Source of the DNA: JBCLLP01 sp039738635
GTDB lineage: Bacteria; Patescibacteriota; Saccharimonadia; CAILAD01; BJGX01
Assembly: GCA_039738635.1 (NCBI GenBank)
Contig: JBCLLN010000003.1
Location: 1 to 64,000, forward strand
Direction of reading: 5' to 3'
DNA length: 64,000 bases
In this document: positions 36,511-47,700 of the stretch, in pieces
How the letters are laid out: each line of letters opens with the position of its first letter
Numbering within the stretch: position 1 is the first letter of the stretch
The notes under the pieces: model-generated
Databases searched by the model: none
What the model saw: only the letters and a program-made list of their open reading frames with translations
Told to the model about the DNA's origin: nothing
Program-made: the position numbers and the translations under genes

Positions 36511-37101
36511 TTATTGTGTGCCACCCATTTCCATCCGCGAAAACCTTCGGATTACAATATTTTCTCCGAGCTTTGCTACTAGCGCCTGCCTGACTTGCTC
36601 GATAGTCTGGGTGGGATCCTTAACGAATGGCTGGCTACTTAGACAGACCTCTTGGTGCCACTTATTCATTTTTCCGGCAATGATTTTTGGGGCGTGCTCG
36701 GCGGACTTACCGCTGGCTAGCACCTCAGCTTTGGCAATTTCTTCCTCTCGCTTACTATCAGCTGACGGAATTTGCTCGGCATTAAGGTAGATGGGGTTAA
36801 GGCCAGCGATATGAATGGCAATGTCTTTGGTGAATTGCTTGAAGTCGTCGGTCCTGGCTACAAAATCCGTTTCGCAGTTAATCTCTACTAATACTCCAAT
36901 TTTACTACCATGCAGATAGCTCTCAATCACACCTTCGGTGGCGTTTCTATCGGACTTTTTGGCGGCCTTAGCTAGGCCTTTTTTGCGCAATACAACTATT
37001 GCGCTATCATAATCCCCGCCTGCCTCATCAAGCGCGGTCTTGGCATCCATCATGCCCGCACCTGTTGCTTGGCGTAATTTTTTAATATCTTCAATACTCA
37101 A
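36511..37101 (-). CDS. tsf: elongation factor Ts (short form)
   Basis: 196 residues against about 283 in E. coli. The N-terminal UBA-like domain has L-R-x-A-T-G-A-G-M-M-D-A-K and the core has N-C-E-T-D-F-V-A-R; one of the two core subdomains is reduced, as in cyanobacterial, mycoplasmal and CPR EF-Ts. It exchanges GDP on EF-Tu. Its start directly abuts the rpsB stop. Confidence 0.95.
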   Translation of the reverse strand: MSIEDIKKLRQATGAGMMDAKTALDEAGGDYDSAIVVLRKKGLAKAAKKSDRNATEGVIESYLHGSKIGVLVEINCETDFVARTDDFKQFTKDIAIHIAGLNPIYLNAEQIPSADSKREEEIAKAEVLASGKSAEHAPKIIAGKMNKWHQEVCLSSQPFVKDPTQTIEQVRQALVAKLGENIVIRRFSRMEMGGTQ

Positions 37102-37971
37102 TTATTTGTCCTCCTGATTATTTTTAGCGGCTTCTTTTTGAGCTGACTCGGCAGTTTTAGCGCGGTAGAATTCATGGCCCCGCATAGTAGCCTCGGCAAT
37201 TAATGTAGTCACCATTTGAATTGTCTTAACAGCATCATCATTGGCGGCAATTGGATAGGTGATAAGCTCGGGGTTGGTATTGGTATCACAGATAGCAACA
37301 ACTGGAATCTTAAGCTTATTGGCTTCGCTAACGGCAATGTTATCTCGCATAATATCTACTACAAACACTAAGGCCGGACGGGTGGGCATATTGGCAATTC
37401 CTTCAAACATGCGACTGAGTTTGGCCATTTCATGCTCTTGGTCTGCCCGTTCCTTCTTGGTCCCTTCTAGGCTACCCTCGGCCGTATCATTTTGAAGCTT
37501 TTTAAGCCTAGTAACTCGGGTCTGGATAGTTTCAAGATTAGTCAGCATCCCACCTAGCCAGCGATTAATTACATAGGGCATACCGGTATCCTTGGCGGCT
37601 TTTTCAATAATTAATCTAGCCTGCCTCTTGGTGCCTACAAATAGTACTTGGCCGCCCATTTTAGTTGTTGCTTCGGTGAACTTTATGGCAGCTAGTAATT
37701 GCTGATGAGTTTTTGTAAGGTCAATAATATGAATACCCGCGCGCGATCCATAGATGTAAGGCTTCATTTTAGGGTTCCAGCGTGATTTGTTGTGCCCAAA
37801 GTGAGCTCCCGATTCTAGCAACTGCTTTAGTAGCTGATCAGTTGACTTGGCGTTGGGGCTCACAGCCTTGGAGCTAACAGCCTTAGCACTAGGCTTGGGC
37901 TTAGATGTTGATTTTTTAATTTTGGCTTGGCCAACTGTTTCTTTGGCTTGGGACTTAACTGTTTCTGGCAT
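37102..37971 (-). CDS. rpsB: 30S ribosomal protein uS2 with basic N-terminal extension
   Basis: 289 residues. About 45 residues rich in Lys, Ser and Ala precede the usual uS2 start (L-L-E-S-G-A-H-F-G-H). The conserved K-T-H-Q-Q-L, F-V-G-T-K-R-Q and D-T-N-T-N-P motifs follow. The extension is not found in E. coli uS2 and is probably an rRNA-contacting disordered tail. It is the first gene of the rpsB-tsf-frr-uppS-rseP run. Confidence 0.95.
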   Translation of the reverse strand: MPETVKSQAKETVGQAKIKKSTSKPKPSAKAVSSKAVSPNAKSTDQLLKQLLESGAHFGHNKSRWNPKMKPYIYGSRAGIHIIDLTKTHQQLLAAIKFTEATTKMGGQVLFVGTKRQARLIIEKAAKDTGMPYVINRWLGGMLTNLETIQTRVTRLKKLQNDTAEGSLEGTKKERADQEHEMAKLSRMFEGIANMPTRPALVFVVDIMRDNIAVSEANKLKIPVVAICDTNTNPELITYPIAANDDAVKTIQMVTTLIAEATMRGHEFYRAKTAESAQKEAAKNNQEDK

Positions 37972-38105
37972 ATTTTCTCCTTATTCACCTACTGATCTTT
38001 CCCGAGCGGGAGGAGTTAATGACCAATATGTTTCGTTAAATTATTTTAGCTTGTTTATAATATCAGATTAGAAGCTTTTATTCAAGGCGGAAAGTAAAAA
38101 TCCCG

Positions 38106-39659
38106 CTAGGTTTTTGTCTCAAGCTCGCTCGGCTCACTTCCGCTTCGTAGCGTTTCCTCTAAAATCTGGGCCATGCCCCAAGCAATATCCTCTCTGCCCC
38201 TTAGCTTTGGCCAGCGTTTATGAGCCTCCACCCCAAGCCCTCTCTGTAATTGCTCAAGTGATTTATAGGGAGTGATTTGGGCAATTGCCGTATCTAACGC
38301 GCGGTTAGCGGGTAGGGTTTGCCCTGGCTTGCGATCTGGATTATTGCGTTTAGGCTCGTATGATTCAAAGTAGGCTGCCCCTAATAATAGTGGGTCTAAT
38401 CCATGCGCAATTAGCCCAGCCATTATTATTCTCTCAAATAAATATACATTTCCATACTTTTTATAGAGTTTGGCCGTCTCTGGTTCTTTGCCTAGCAAGG
38501 TAGCACCATCTAATTCTTTATTATAATCAGCCCACAGGGCTGTGTGGTCATACCCTAAGCCGGTCACAGTCATGGCCGCCCATTCGGTGTAGGCTTCGTT
38601 TAAGACATGGCTATTTCTATGCAACCCCACTCTGCTAACTTTAATGGTATTTCTAGCAGCACCATCACCCCAAAAACCACCAGCCAATTTATCAAAAACA
38701 GTAGTTATATCTGCTTTGCCACCGATCTCCTTCCAAAGGCCGGCTGTTTCGTCTGGCCCCTCTTTTTCATCTTCATCAAACGAATCATATAATGCAGTAC
38801 CGTCAAGCACTACCGTTAGGCCAGAATGGGCATGGAACATCTCATGCACAAAAGTCTCTTCTGCACTTCTATAAGAAGAGTTAACATCAAAAAATCGGTC
38901 GGCATCTATATATATGGCGTTATTAACAGCACTGTAATGCCCAGCTATGTCATCTAGTTTATTCACAACCGGGTCACTAGCTATAACTTCTAATCTAGCG
39001 ATTCTTTCCTCTTCACTACCGCTCGACTCCTTCTCTGGCGTAAAATTCATAACATCCGCGGGGAGTAGCCCCTTGGACTTCATTTGCTCTACACCCTCAT
39101 AAAAGCGTTCTTTCAGGCCAGGCAATTGGGCATCAAGGCGTTCTTGGGCTTTAGCAAGCGCTTCCGCGTGTAGTGCCACTAAGCTAAGTACGCCTTTGTC
39201 GTTTATAGTGCCTTTTTTACCACTAAGCATGTCCGAGAATTTATACACGCGGGAATACGGAAAGATGCTATTTAATAATTTTTCCTCGCTTGAATCATTA
39301 TAAATTTCTGGCTTGAATCGTTTTTGGAGCTCCTCTGATTTACCAGTGCCATAAGCATAATAAGATATTAAACGGTCGAATACACGCGCGACTCCGGGCT
39401 TATCAAAATACTCTTTAACGATAGGTGTTAATTTATCCTTGGCCAATGGAGCCTTGTATGCGTCTACCACGACTGCCGGAGCTCCTAGCTCTAGCATGCG
39501 TTGATACAAACCATAACCCCTGACCCAGGGAGAAATAGCACCCCTAGTTAGAGTTAATTTATCGGCTTCCACAAGGTAGCTCTGGTCAACCGCCTGGACC
39601 GATTGGGGCACCATTTGAGCGGGATCTATATCAGGTATCCTGTTGATTTGCTCTGGCAT
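38106..39659 (-). CDS. putative zincin-type metallopeptidase, cytoplasmic form
   Basis: 517 residues. H272-E-M-F-H276 fits H-E-x-x-H, and N354-E-A-Y-T-E359 lies 80 residues on, a plausible position for a glutamate third zinc ligand as in gluzincins. Residues 1-230 are mainly helical and 370-517 also helical. There is no signal peptide or membrane segment, so either it acts inside the cell or it leaves by a route other than Sec. I do not recognise the family. It stands alone, with a palindrome-rich gap upstream. Protease activity is inferred only from the motif. Confidence 0.72.
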   Translation of the reverse strand: MPEQINRIPDIDPAQMVPQSVQAVDQSYLVEADKLTLTRGAISPWVRGYGLYQRMLELGAPAVVVDAYKAPLAKDKLTPIVKEYFDKPGVARVFDRLISYYAYGTGKSEELQKRFKPEIYNDSSEEKLLNSIFPYSRVYKFSDMLSGKKGTINDKGVLSLVALHAEALAKAQERLDAQLPGLKERFYEGVEQMKSKGLLPADVMNFTPEKESSGSEEERIARLEVIASDPVVNKLDDIAGHYSAVNNAIYIDADRFFDVNSSYRSAEETFVHEMFHAHSGLTVVLDGTALYDSFDEDEKEGPDETAGLWKEIGGKADITTVFDKLAGGFWGDGAARNTIKVSRVGLHRNSHVLNEAYTEWAAMTVTGLGYDHTALWADYNKELDGATLLGKEPETAKLYKKYGNVYLFERIIMAGLIAHGLDPLLLGAAYFESYEPKRNNPDRKPGQTLPANRALDTAIAQITPYKSLEQLQRGLGVEAHKRWPKLRGREDIAWGMAQILEETLRSGSEPSELETKT

Positions 39660-39765
39660 TATTTACTAATAGTTATTTATCTTAAGTATTTCTAATTATT
39701 ATCGTACTCTACTAGTGGCTGAATCTGCAACTATTGATAACATAAGTATACTCGATTTACTTTAA

Positions 39766-39816
39766 AATCTACAAGGAGCCTCCTTACAAGGAGGCTCCTT
39801 TGGATTCTTGTAGATT
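39766..39816. repeat. nested inverted repeat containing SD and anti-SD sequence
   Basis: The inner arms AAGGAGCCTCCTT and AAGGAGGCTCCTT (39773-39785 and 39788-39800) are fully complementary with a 2-base gap. Outer arms AATCTAC (39766-39772) and GTAGATT (39810-39816) enclose them. The hairpin holds CCTCCTTA, identical to the usual 16S rRNA 3' tail, next to AAGGAGG. It is not followed by a strong T-run on either strand. Confidence 0.8.
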
Positions 39817-39922
39817 CATTTAGAATACAGATTTACCTCCTAGATATTATTCTAGAGCTGACGCCTAACTATCTGAGCCTAGTCAGGCACTTCCTCAAGA
39901 AACTTTACCACCAGCCAGAAAT

Positions 39923-39952
39923 AAAAAAGAGCTAGGCATAATACCTAGCTCT
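39923..39952 (-). terminator. intrinsic terminator after the class I methyltransferase gene
   Basis: On the minus strand AGAGCTAGG, a 7-base loop and CCTAGCTCT are followed by six T residues, 24 bases after the stop codon at 39976. Confidence 0.85.
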
Positions 39953-39975
39953 AAAGTTAAATTTACTATAAAAAA

Positions 39976-41085
39976 TTATTTTCTTAGTACAACAATATTA
40001 TATTGGCCTTTCTTTTCGTCTTTGACAACGTTCATTTTTCTCGAAGCCGTATTTAGGAAAGCTTCATGAAAACCGTCTTCTACTACGAAGGCCATGTAAC
40101 CACCTTTTCTAAGCAGCTTTCTGGCATTTTCAAACAAAATTAAACGCTGTTCTTCGGTGATGTGGAAAGGCGGGTTAGAGATAATAAAATCAAAGCTTTC
40201 GGCCTGGTTTTCTACTAGTTCTACTTGCCGTTTGGTAATATCGGCTTCGTCGAACTTATATATTGCCAAATCAGGATTATTTAGCCTGCTCAGCTCAACG
40301 GCTCGCTCGTTAATTTCCAAACCCTCCATATTGGCCAATTTGAAGTAATCTGCTAAAACGATTTCAATAGCTCCCCAGCCAGAGCCAATATCGAGCACAT
40401 TCATCTCATCCAGCTGAAAATTATCAATAACATATTCAAGCAAATGCCGTGTGCCGGTATCTAGGTCTTCTTTTGAGAAAATCCCTGATTCCGTAACAGC
40501 GCTATGCTCTGTGCCATTGAAAGTAAACTGTATTTCTTTTTTAGTATCGATCATTTCGGGGTTAATCCGGCTGTTCTGTTTTAAAATTTCAATAATCCTT
40601 ACTCCTCCAGCCCCTTTACCGACAACGCTGGCGACTATACCGGCTGCAATCAACTTTTCAACGGTTGAATCGATACCTTTTTTCTTATGGCTAACAAGAA
40701 TGATTTTGCCATCCTCGTTTACGATTTGCAAGCCCTTATCGAGCTTGGCAATAAGTAGGGGATAGTTCTCGCCCCAATCGTGTGCCATAAATACAATGTC
40801 AAAATCAGCTCCAGCCTCAGTACTTGGCACAAATTCTGGAGGCACAATACTATTAGCATTTGCCGTTTTCACAATTTGTGAGCCCTCAACGCTATAGGGT
40901 GTTTCGCTATTTGTTGTCGATTCACTAACGTCAAAATGACGTGCATAGAGCATTCCCCATAACCCGTCAGCTCCATCAAAATCGTAAATTTTTTCACTAC
41001 CAGTTAAATCAGAGCGTCTAAAAAAGTCATCTAAGATGGTAATCTCTGGTTTCTTATCATTCTTACTATTTTTCTGAGTTTTCAT
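39976..41085 (-). CDS. class I methyltransferase with RsmC/RlmG-type MTS domain
   Basis: 369 residues. The C-terminal half (about 200-369) is an MTS-type SAM methyltransferase with D-I-G-S-G-W-G-A-I-E (SAM binding) and the N-P-P-F-H catalytic motif used for base N-methylation, as in the 16S and 23S rRNA guanine-N2 enzymes. The N-terminal half is a degenerate copy, as in RsmC. The likely substrate is an rRNA guanine; which site is unknown. A TATAAT box ends 6 bases before the ATG, suggesting a leaderless transcript. Confidence 0.82.
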   Translation of the reverse strand: MKTQKNSKNDKKPEITILDDFFRRSDLTGSEKIYDFDGADGLWGMLYARHFDVSESTTNSETPYSVEGSQIVKTANANSIVPPEFVPSTEAGADFDIVFMAHDWGENYPLLIAKLDKGLQIVNEDGKIILVSHKKKGIDSTVEKLIAAGIVASVVGKGAGGVRIIEILKQNSRINPEMIDTKKEIQFTFNGTEHSAVTESGIFSKEDLDTGTRHLLEYVIDNFQLDEMNVLDIGSGWGAIEIVLADYFKLANMEGLEINERAVELSRLNNPDLAIYKFDEADITKRQVELVENQAESFDFIISNPPFHITEEQRLILFENARKLLRKGGYMAFVVEDGFHEAFLNTASRKMNVVKDEKKGQYNIVVLRK

Positions 41086-41713
41086 GATTATATTATACTA
41101 CTTACATCCCAAATACTGGATCAAAGGCACTCCGGTCACCTTTGGTGTACCACTTGGCTAATCCCCAATACAGGGGTGATTATAGCAAATTTGTGCGAAA
41201 ATACCAGTGCTAACTCATAGTATATGAATATTTTATTTTTATTATGAATAAATCGCTTTTGTTTGTAATATAAACAGCGTCTATACTTTTTATAGTCAAC
41301 GCAGCGTAGAGTAATCCAGAAGTTTTCCCTTTCAAGAGGAAATAGGGTTCAACCCCTTAACAGATAGAAGTTTATGCACTTTTAATTATTGAAATCTACT
41401 GCGAGCAATAATGCTCTCTTTCTCCCATACCATGGCGATGCTCTATTACTGACCCACCGAGGCAGGTTAACTGGGTTAGTGTAGCAAATTAATTGAATAT
41501 CTTTCAGAACCCGAGTAACATAAGTATATTATGCATGAAAATCAGAACCCGATTATTAACCAGCGTGGCTTACTAAATGCAACAGCTACCGTCTACGCCA
41601 AGCCAGAACACAATCTACTGAAGTGGCGCTCATCATGTGAGCCTCCACAAAGGCTAGAAAATTTCTTACGGGTACAGTACAATATAGTTAATGGTTGTGT
41701 TTAAGGGGCAAGC
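41086..41713. other. 628-base non-coding region upstream of the giant surface protein
   Basis: No gene with coding character is seen. It contains small hairpins (for example ATCCCC/GGGGTGAT around 41161-41180 and GGGTT/AACCC near 41344-41355) and AT-rich stretches. A long leader or a regulatory RNA for the adhesin is possible, but I recognise no known RNA family. Confidence 0.5.
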
Positions 41714-44700
41714 GTGAGGCGCCTAACAAAAGTTAGAAACTATATTTCAGGAGTAAAGCGGATTGTAGACCGATTTATTCATCTGTTTTGGTTGAAAATT
41801 TTTATTTCGAGGAGTCGCACGCTACTTATGGCTGTCGTTGTGCTGGCCGTATCAGCAGTACTGTACAGCGGGATGGTACAAGCCGCTGAAACGATATTTG
41901 TAACCAATGGTAGCACCCAAATCGGCTCCTTCCCGGCCAGCCTGCCGAATAATTCGTTTCGTATCGATACCTCAACCACTAACTCGACTTCGGTGACTAG
42001 TATCTCTGCCAACTTCGTCGGCCCGAGTTCGGCTACCCTAAGTCCGTCTACTGGCTGGACCCAAACGGTATCTAGCAACTTCGATGACGCCAATCATAAA
42101 ATCACCTTTGGCTTTAATACGTCTTTTAATGGCACAAGTTTCGACGGTGTTTTCATAAGCTCTAATACTTACCTTACCTTTGGCACCGGATCAAGCAACT
42201 ATTCGAGCCTATCGGCCAGTAACCCCGCCATTCGTGGAGTACATATGTGTGCTGACGACAACTCATACCAGAAAGTTTTTTATAAGCTCGACAGCGCTGG
42301 AGTTATGCGGGTACGTTATGAAGGTCATAATTCAACCAGTGGTACAGTAGGCTCACCGACAATCGTCTACGAAGCAGTCTTTTATAGTGGCCAGTCATAT
42401 TTTGATTTGCATATGGGGTCTAATTCTCGTTGTGGTGCCGACGTCACGGCTCCGACCATCACTAGCGTGTCTTCTAATAAAACAAACGGTAGCTACAAAG
42501 CCGGCGAAATCATAGACATCGATGTTACTTTCTCCGAGAACGTTACATCGACCGGCAATGTGACGGTGACTCTAGAAACCGGCGCCACCGACCAAGCTTG
42601 TACATTCACGGTTAGTAATACCAACTTCGGCACCTGTAATTACACGGTCCAAGCGGGGGATACATCAGCCGACCTGACAGTAAAGACTATATCCGGAACC
42701 ATAAAGGACCCCGCCCTCAACACTATGACCAACTTCGTTCCTGCTACCAACCTTGCTGCCAACAAGGCGTTGGTGATTGACACCACAGCTCCAACAGTAA
42801 CAGGAGTAACATCATCTTTGGCTAATGGGTCATATAAATCAGGTCAAGTTGTTCCAATAGAGGTTGTGTTCTCTGAGAGCGTAACTGTTTCTGGAACCCC
42901 ACGATTGGTATTGGTTACTGGTTCGCCTACTGTAACGAATTTGAGCTATGCTTCAGGTAGTGGAACAGCAACTCTTGTTTTTAACTACACCGTTGGTCAT
43001 CACAACTATTCAGCCGATTTGGACTATGGCTCTACATCATCACTGTCTTTAAACAATGGGACTATAAGAGACACGGCAACTAACAATGCAATATTGACAC
43101 TGGCATCTCCTGGCGCCGCCGGGTCTCTTGGTGCTAATAAGGCAATCGTTATTAATAACAAATCTCTAACTGTAGCAATTACTTCAACCGCACCACCGTT
43201 AACCAATACCGCAATTCCTGTCAGCGTCACTTTTTCTGCATCAGTCACAAACTTTGTTGTGGGCGATATTTCTGTATCTAATGGAACCGCAGGTAGTTTT
43301 GCCGGATCAGGAGCCACATATACTTTTTCTGTAACTCCGACCGCCAATGGTAGTGTTTCAATTAATATACCAGTATCTGTTGCTACTAATACAGCAGGTA
43401 GTGAAAATACTGTCTCAAATACCATTACCAAGACATTTGATAATATTGTACCGACTGTAGCAATTACCACTTTAGTTGCTAGCCCAACATCATCAGCACT
43501 CATTGCATATACTGCAACATTTTCCGAAGCAGTAACTGGATTTGCATTGGCTGATATTAGTGTTACAAATGCAGTTTTGGGAAATTTAAATGCAGTCAGT
43601 AGTACTGTCTATACATTTGATGTATCACCGATTGGTCATATGTTGCCTGTTCATAATGTAAATGTGACGGTCTCTGTCCCATCTAGCAGTGCTATTGATG
43701 CAGCTGGAAATAATAACTCGGCTTCTGATTCTGGCGTGCCTGCAGCTATCGCATTTGATAACCATAACCCCACAGTATCTCTAACTTCAGCCGTTGCAGA
43801 GCCGACTAATAGCGGAACCATTGACGTTACTGTTTCTTTCTCCGAAGGAGTTACAGGCTTTACAGTAGGAGATTTATCTTTAACTAACGCTACCGTCACA
43901 AACTTTGCCGTATCGTCTAGCACTATTTATACATTCAAGCTTATTCCAAGTGGACAAGGTGTAGCATCGGTATTTGTATCAGCTGGTGTATCACAAGACT
44001 CGGCCTCAAATCTAAATCTTATTTCAAACACTCTTTCACGTTTGTACGATAGTACTGCTCCAACAGTAGCTCTAACTAGTAGCGTTTCTGATACTACAAG
44101 TAGCTCAGTCATTAGTGTCACAGCTACTTTTTCCGAAATAATCACCGGCTTTGTAGTAGGAGATTTATCTTTAACTAACACTACCGTCACAAACTTTGCC
44201 GGATCTGGCACTACTTATACATTCGATCTTATTCCAAGTTCTCAGGGCACCGTGTCTGTATTTGTTCCTGCAAATATTTCTATTGATGAAGCCAGTAACA
44301 ACAATATTATTTCAGATACTTTATCTAGAATTTATGATACTGCCGGTCCTGCGCTATTAGAAGTTACAGCTGTGGCTGCATCAGACTATGACACAACTCC
44401 GGATTATGTTTTTAATTCAAATGAAGCCGGAACTATAACATATGGTGGATCATGCTCATCAGTAACCGCTAGTGCGGTTATTGGGGATAATACTATTACA
44501 TTCGATACTCTTTCTATTGGTTCATATAACGACTGTAATATTACTGTAACTGACAGTGTTTCAAATATTAGTAATATATTAGTTTTAACAAATTTTGATA
44601 TTATAATAAATCCTCCACCTACTATCACTAGTGTTTCTTCTGACAAAGCTAATGGTTCATATACCACAGGAGAAGTCATCGACATTGATGTTACATTTTC

Positions 44701-47700
44701 TGAAGCTGTTACATCAACAGGGAATGTCACCATAACTCTAGAAACAGGAGCAACAGACAGAACCTGTACATTTTCTATATCATCAAGCACAACAGGCACT
44801 TGCAACTATACAGTCCAAGCAAGTGATGCTACTGCCGATTTGACAGTAAACACTATTTCGGGAACGATTGTAGATGCTCAGAGTGATGCGATGGTAGATT
44901 TTGTACCAACTACAAATTTAGCTGCTAATAAAGCGATTGTTATTGATACCACTGCTCCAACAATTACTAGTGTTTCTTCTGATGTAGCTAACGGAACATA
45001 TACCACGGGTGAAGTTATCGATATTGATGTAACATTTTCAGAAGTGGTAACATCGTCAGGCAACGTCACTATAACCCTTGAAACAGGAGCCACAGATAGA
45101 ACTTGTACATTTACTATAACCAGTTCGACAACAGGAACTTGTAATTATACAGTTCAAGAAGGTGATGCTACTTCTGATTTGACAGTAAACACTATTTCGG
45201 GAACGATTGCAGATGCTGCGAGTAATGCAATGGTAAGTTTTGCACCAGCTACAAATTTGGCGGCTAATAAAGCGATTGTTATTGATACCACTGCTCCGAA
45301 GGTTATATTTTCTGATAATTTTAACAGTAGCTACGTCACGCTTGCGAGTCATGTTCCTTCGACGGTTGGCACAGGATGGACACAGCTAATCAATAACGGT
45401 GCTGTAACTATTTTTGTGCAATCTTATAATAATTATTTAACAATAACAGCAAATGCATCAAATTCGGGCACGCTCTACACAGCTGAGGGTACGTACCCAC
45501 ACGCTAATTATGAAATCTCTTCAAATATATCGTATGCTACCGGCTCGGATTATACCCGATCAATGGCTTTGAGGGTTCAAGACGCAAATAATATGTACTT
45601 GCTTAGATATGATATGTATAGCATGATAATGTACAAGCGAGTTTCTGGAACATGGACGCAGATTGGCAGTGCTTCTGTAAGTTTGTTGGGTAACACGAGC
45701 ACATCACCTTATTCCGCTGAAAGTGTCAGTTTTAGTGCTACTGGCACTACACTTGTAGCTAAAGTTGACGGCGTAACTAAAATAACGGTTACCGATAGCA
45801 GTATTACGGGTATCGGTAAAGCCGGCGTTGGCCTCGGTTATATTAATGTTTCAACAGATGATAGCGGTACGGGCGTGGGTATTGATAATGTCGTAGTGCA
45901 GACAATAAATTCTGACACAACTGCTCCGACGATTACCAGTGTTTCTTCCGACAAACCTAACGGAACATACACCACAGGAGAGGTCATAGACATTGATGTA
46001 ACATTCTCAGAAGCAGTCACATCAACAGGTAACGTCACCGTCACCCTAGAAACAGGTGCCACTGACAGAACATGTACCTTTACCATAACAAGCGCTTCTA
46101 CCGGTACATGTAACTACACTGTCCAAGCAGGAGACACAACATCAGACCTTACCGTAAACACCATATCCGGAACTATTGCAGATGCTTCAAGCAACGCTAT
46201 GACTAACTTCGCCCCTGCTACCAACCTTGCCACAAACAAAGCTCTCGTTATCGACACCACCGCACCTACCGCCTCCACCCTTTCTCCGTTAGACGACGCA
46301 ACAGGTGTATCTCCTACCTCTAACCTAGTTATTACCTTCAATGAAACAGTAACAGCCGTTGCTGCAAAGAACCTCACAATCAAAAAAACATCAGACGGTT
46401 CTACGATAGAGACAATTTCTGTAACAGGAGGGCTTGTGAGCGGAAGTGGAAGTAATACCATCACCATTAATCCCAGCACCATCTTAGATGATGTAACAGA
46501 ATACTATGTATTCATTGATTCTGGAGCGTTCATTGATGCTGCAACCAATATCTATGCCGGAATATCCAGTACTACTGCATGGAGCTTTACTACTGCCGAC
46601 ACCACCGCCCCAACCATCACCAATGTTTCTTCTGACAAAGCAAACGGAACATACACCATAGGAGAGGTTATAGACATTGACGTAACTTTCTCAGAAGTAG
46701 TTACATCTACGGGGAATGTTACTGTCACCTTAGAAACAGGAGCAACGGACAGAACATGTACCTTCACCGTAACAAGCGCTTCTACCGGTACTTGTAACTA
46801 CACTGTCCAAGCAGGAGACACAACATCAGACCTTACCGTAAACACCATATCCGGAACTATTGCAGATGCTTCAAGCAACGCTATGACTAACTTCGCCCCT
46901 GCTACCAACCTTGCCACAAACAAAGCTCTCGTTATCGACACCACCGCACCTACCGCCTCCACCCTTTCTCCGTTAGACGACGCAACAGGTGTATCTCCTA
47001 CCTCTAACCTAGTTATTACCTTCAATGAAACAGTAACAGCCGTTGCTGCAAAGAACCTCACAATCAAGAAAACATCAGACGGTTCTACGATAGAAACAAT
47101 CTCTGTAACAGGAGGTCTTGTGAGCGGAAGCGGAAGTAATACCATTACCATTAATCCCAGCACCATCTTAGATGACGTAACAGAATACTATGTATTCATC
47201 GACTCCGGAGCGTTCATTGATGCTGCAACCAATATCTATGCCGGAATATCCAGTACTACTGCATGGAGCTTTATTGTTGCTGATACTACTGGCCCAATTA
47301 TCTCAGAAGTTACTTCTGTGGCAACCCCAGGAACTGATTCAACCCCAAACTATACATTTATCACTAATGAAGCTGGCACTATATCATATGGGGGTTCATG
47401 TGGGTCTGCTACTACATCAGCCTCTCTAGGTTCCATTACTATTACTTTCAATACTCTGGCCGATGGCACTTATACAAACTGTACTATTACTGTTACTGAT
47501 GCTTCTTCGAATCCTTCAAATACTCTTTCCGTCACTTCATTTACCATAGATACGACTGCACCGATTATTGTCGAGGTTACGCCAGTCACTACCCCAACTG
47601 AAGATTCCACACCGAACTATACCTTCACAACCGACGAGGACGGCACACTTGTCTACGGCGGCTCGTGTAACTCCGTTACTACCAGTGCGACGGTGGGGAA

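Larger units (their letters stand above)
39660..39975. other. 316-base gap with a nested palindrome and a terminator
   Basis: No gene is seen. It holds the start region of the metallopeptidase gene, a nested inverted repeat at 39766-39816 and an intrinsic terminator for the methyltransferase gene at 39923-39952. Confidence 0.7.

Noticed and set aside
41148..41166. Minus-strand GGGGATTAGCCAAGTGGTA resembles the 5' half of a tRNA
   Set aside because: No D-stem closure, anticodon arm, T-arm or acceptor partner follows, so at most it is a chance match or a small tRNA remnant.
41281..41700. Possible RNase P, tmRNA or 6S RNA upstream of the giant gene
   Set aside because: Small hairpins are present but none of the conserved segments of these RNAs is seen.
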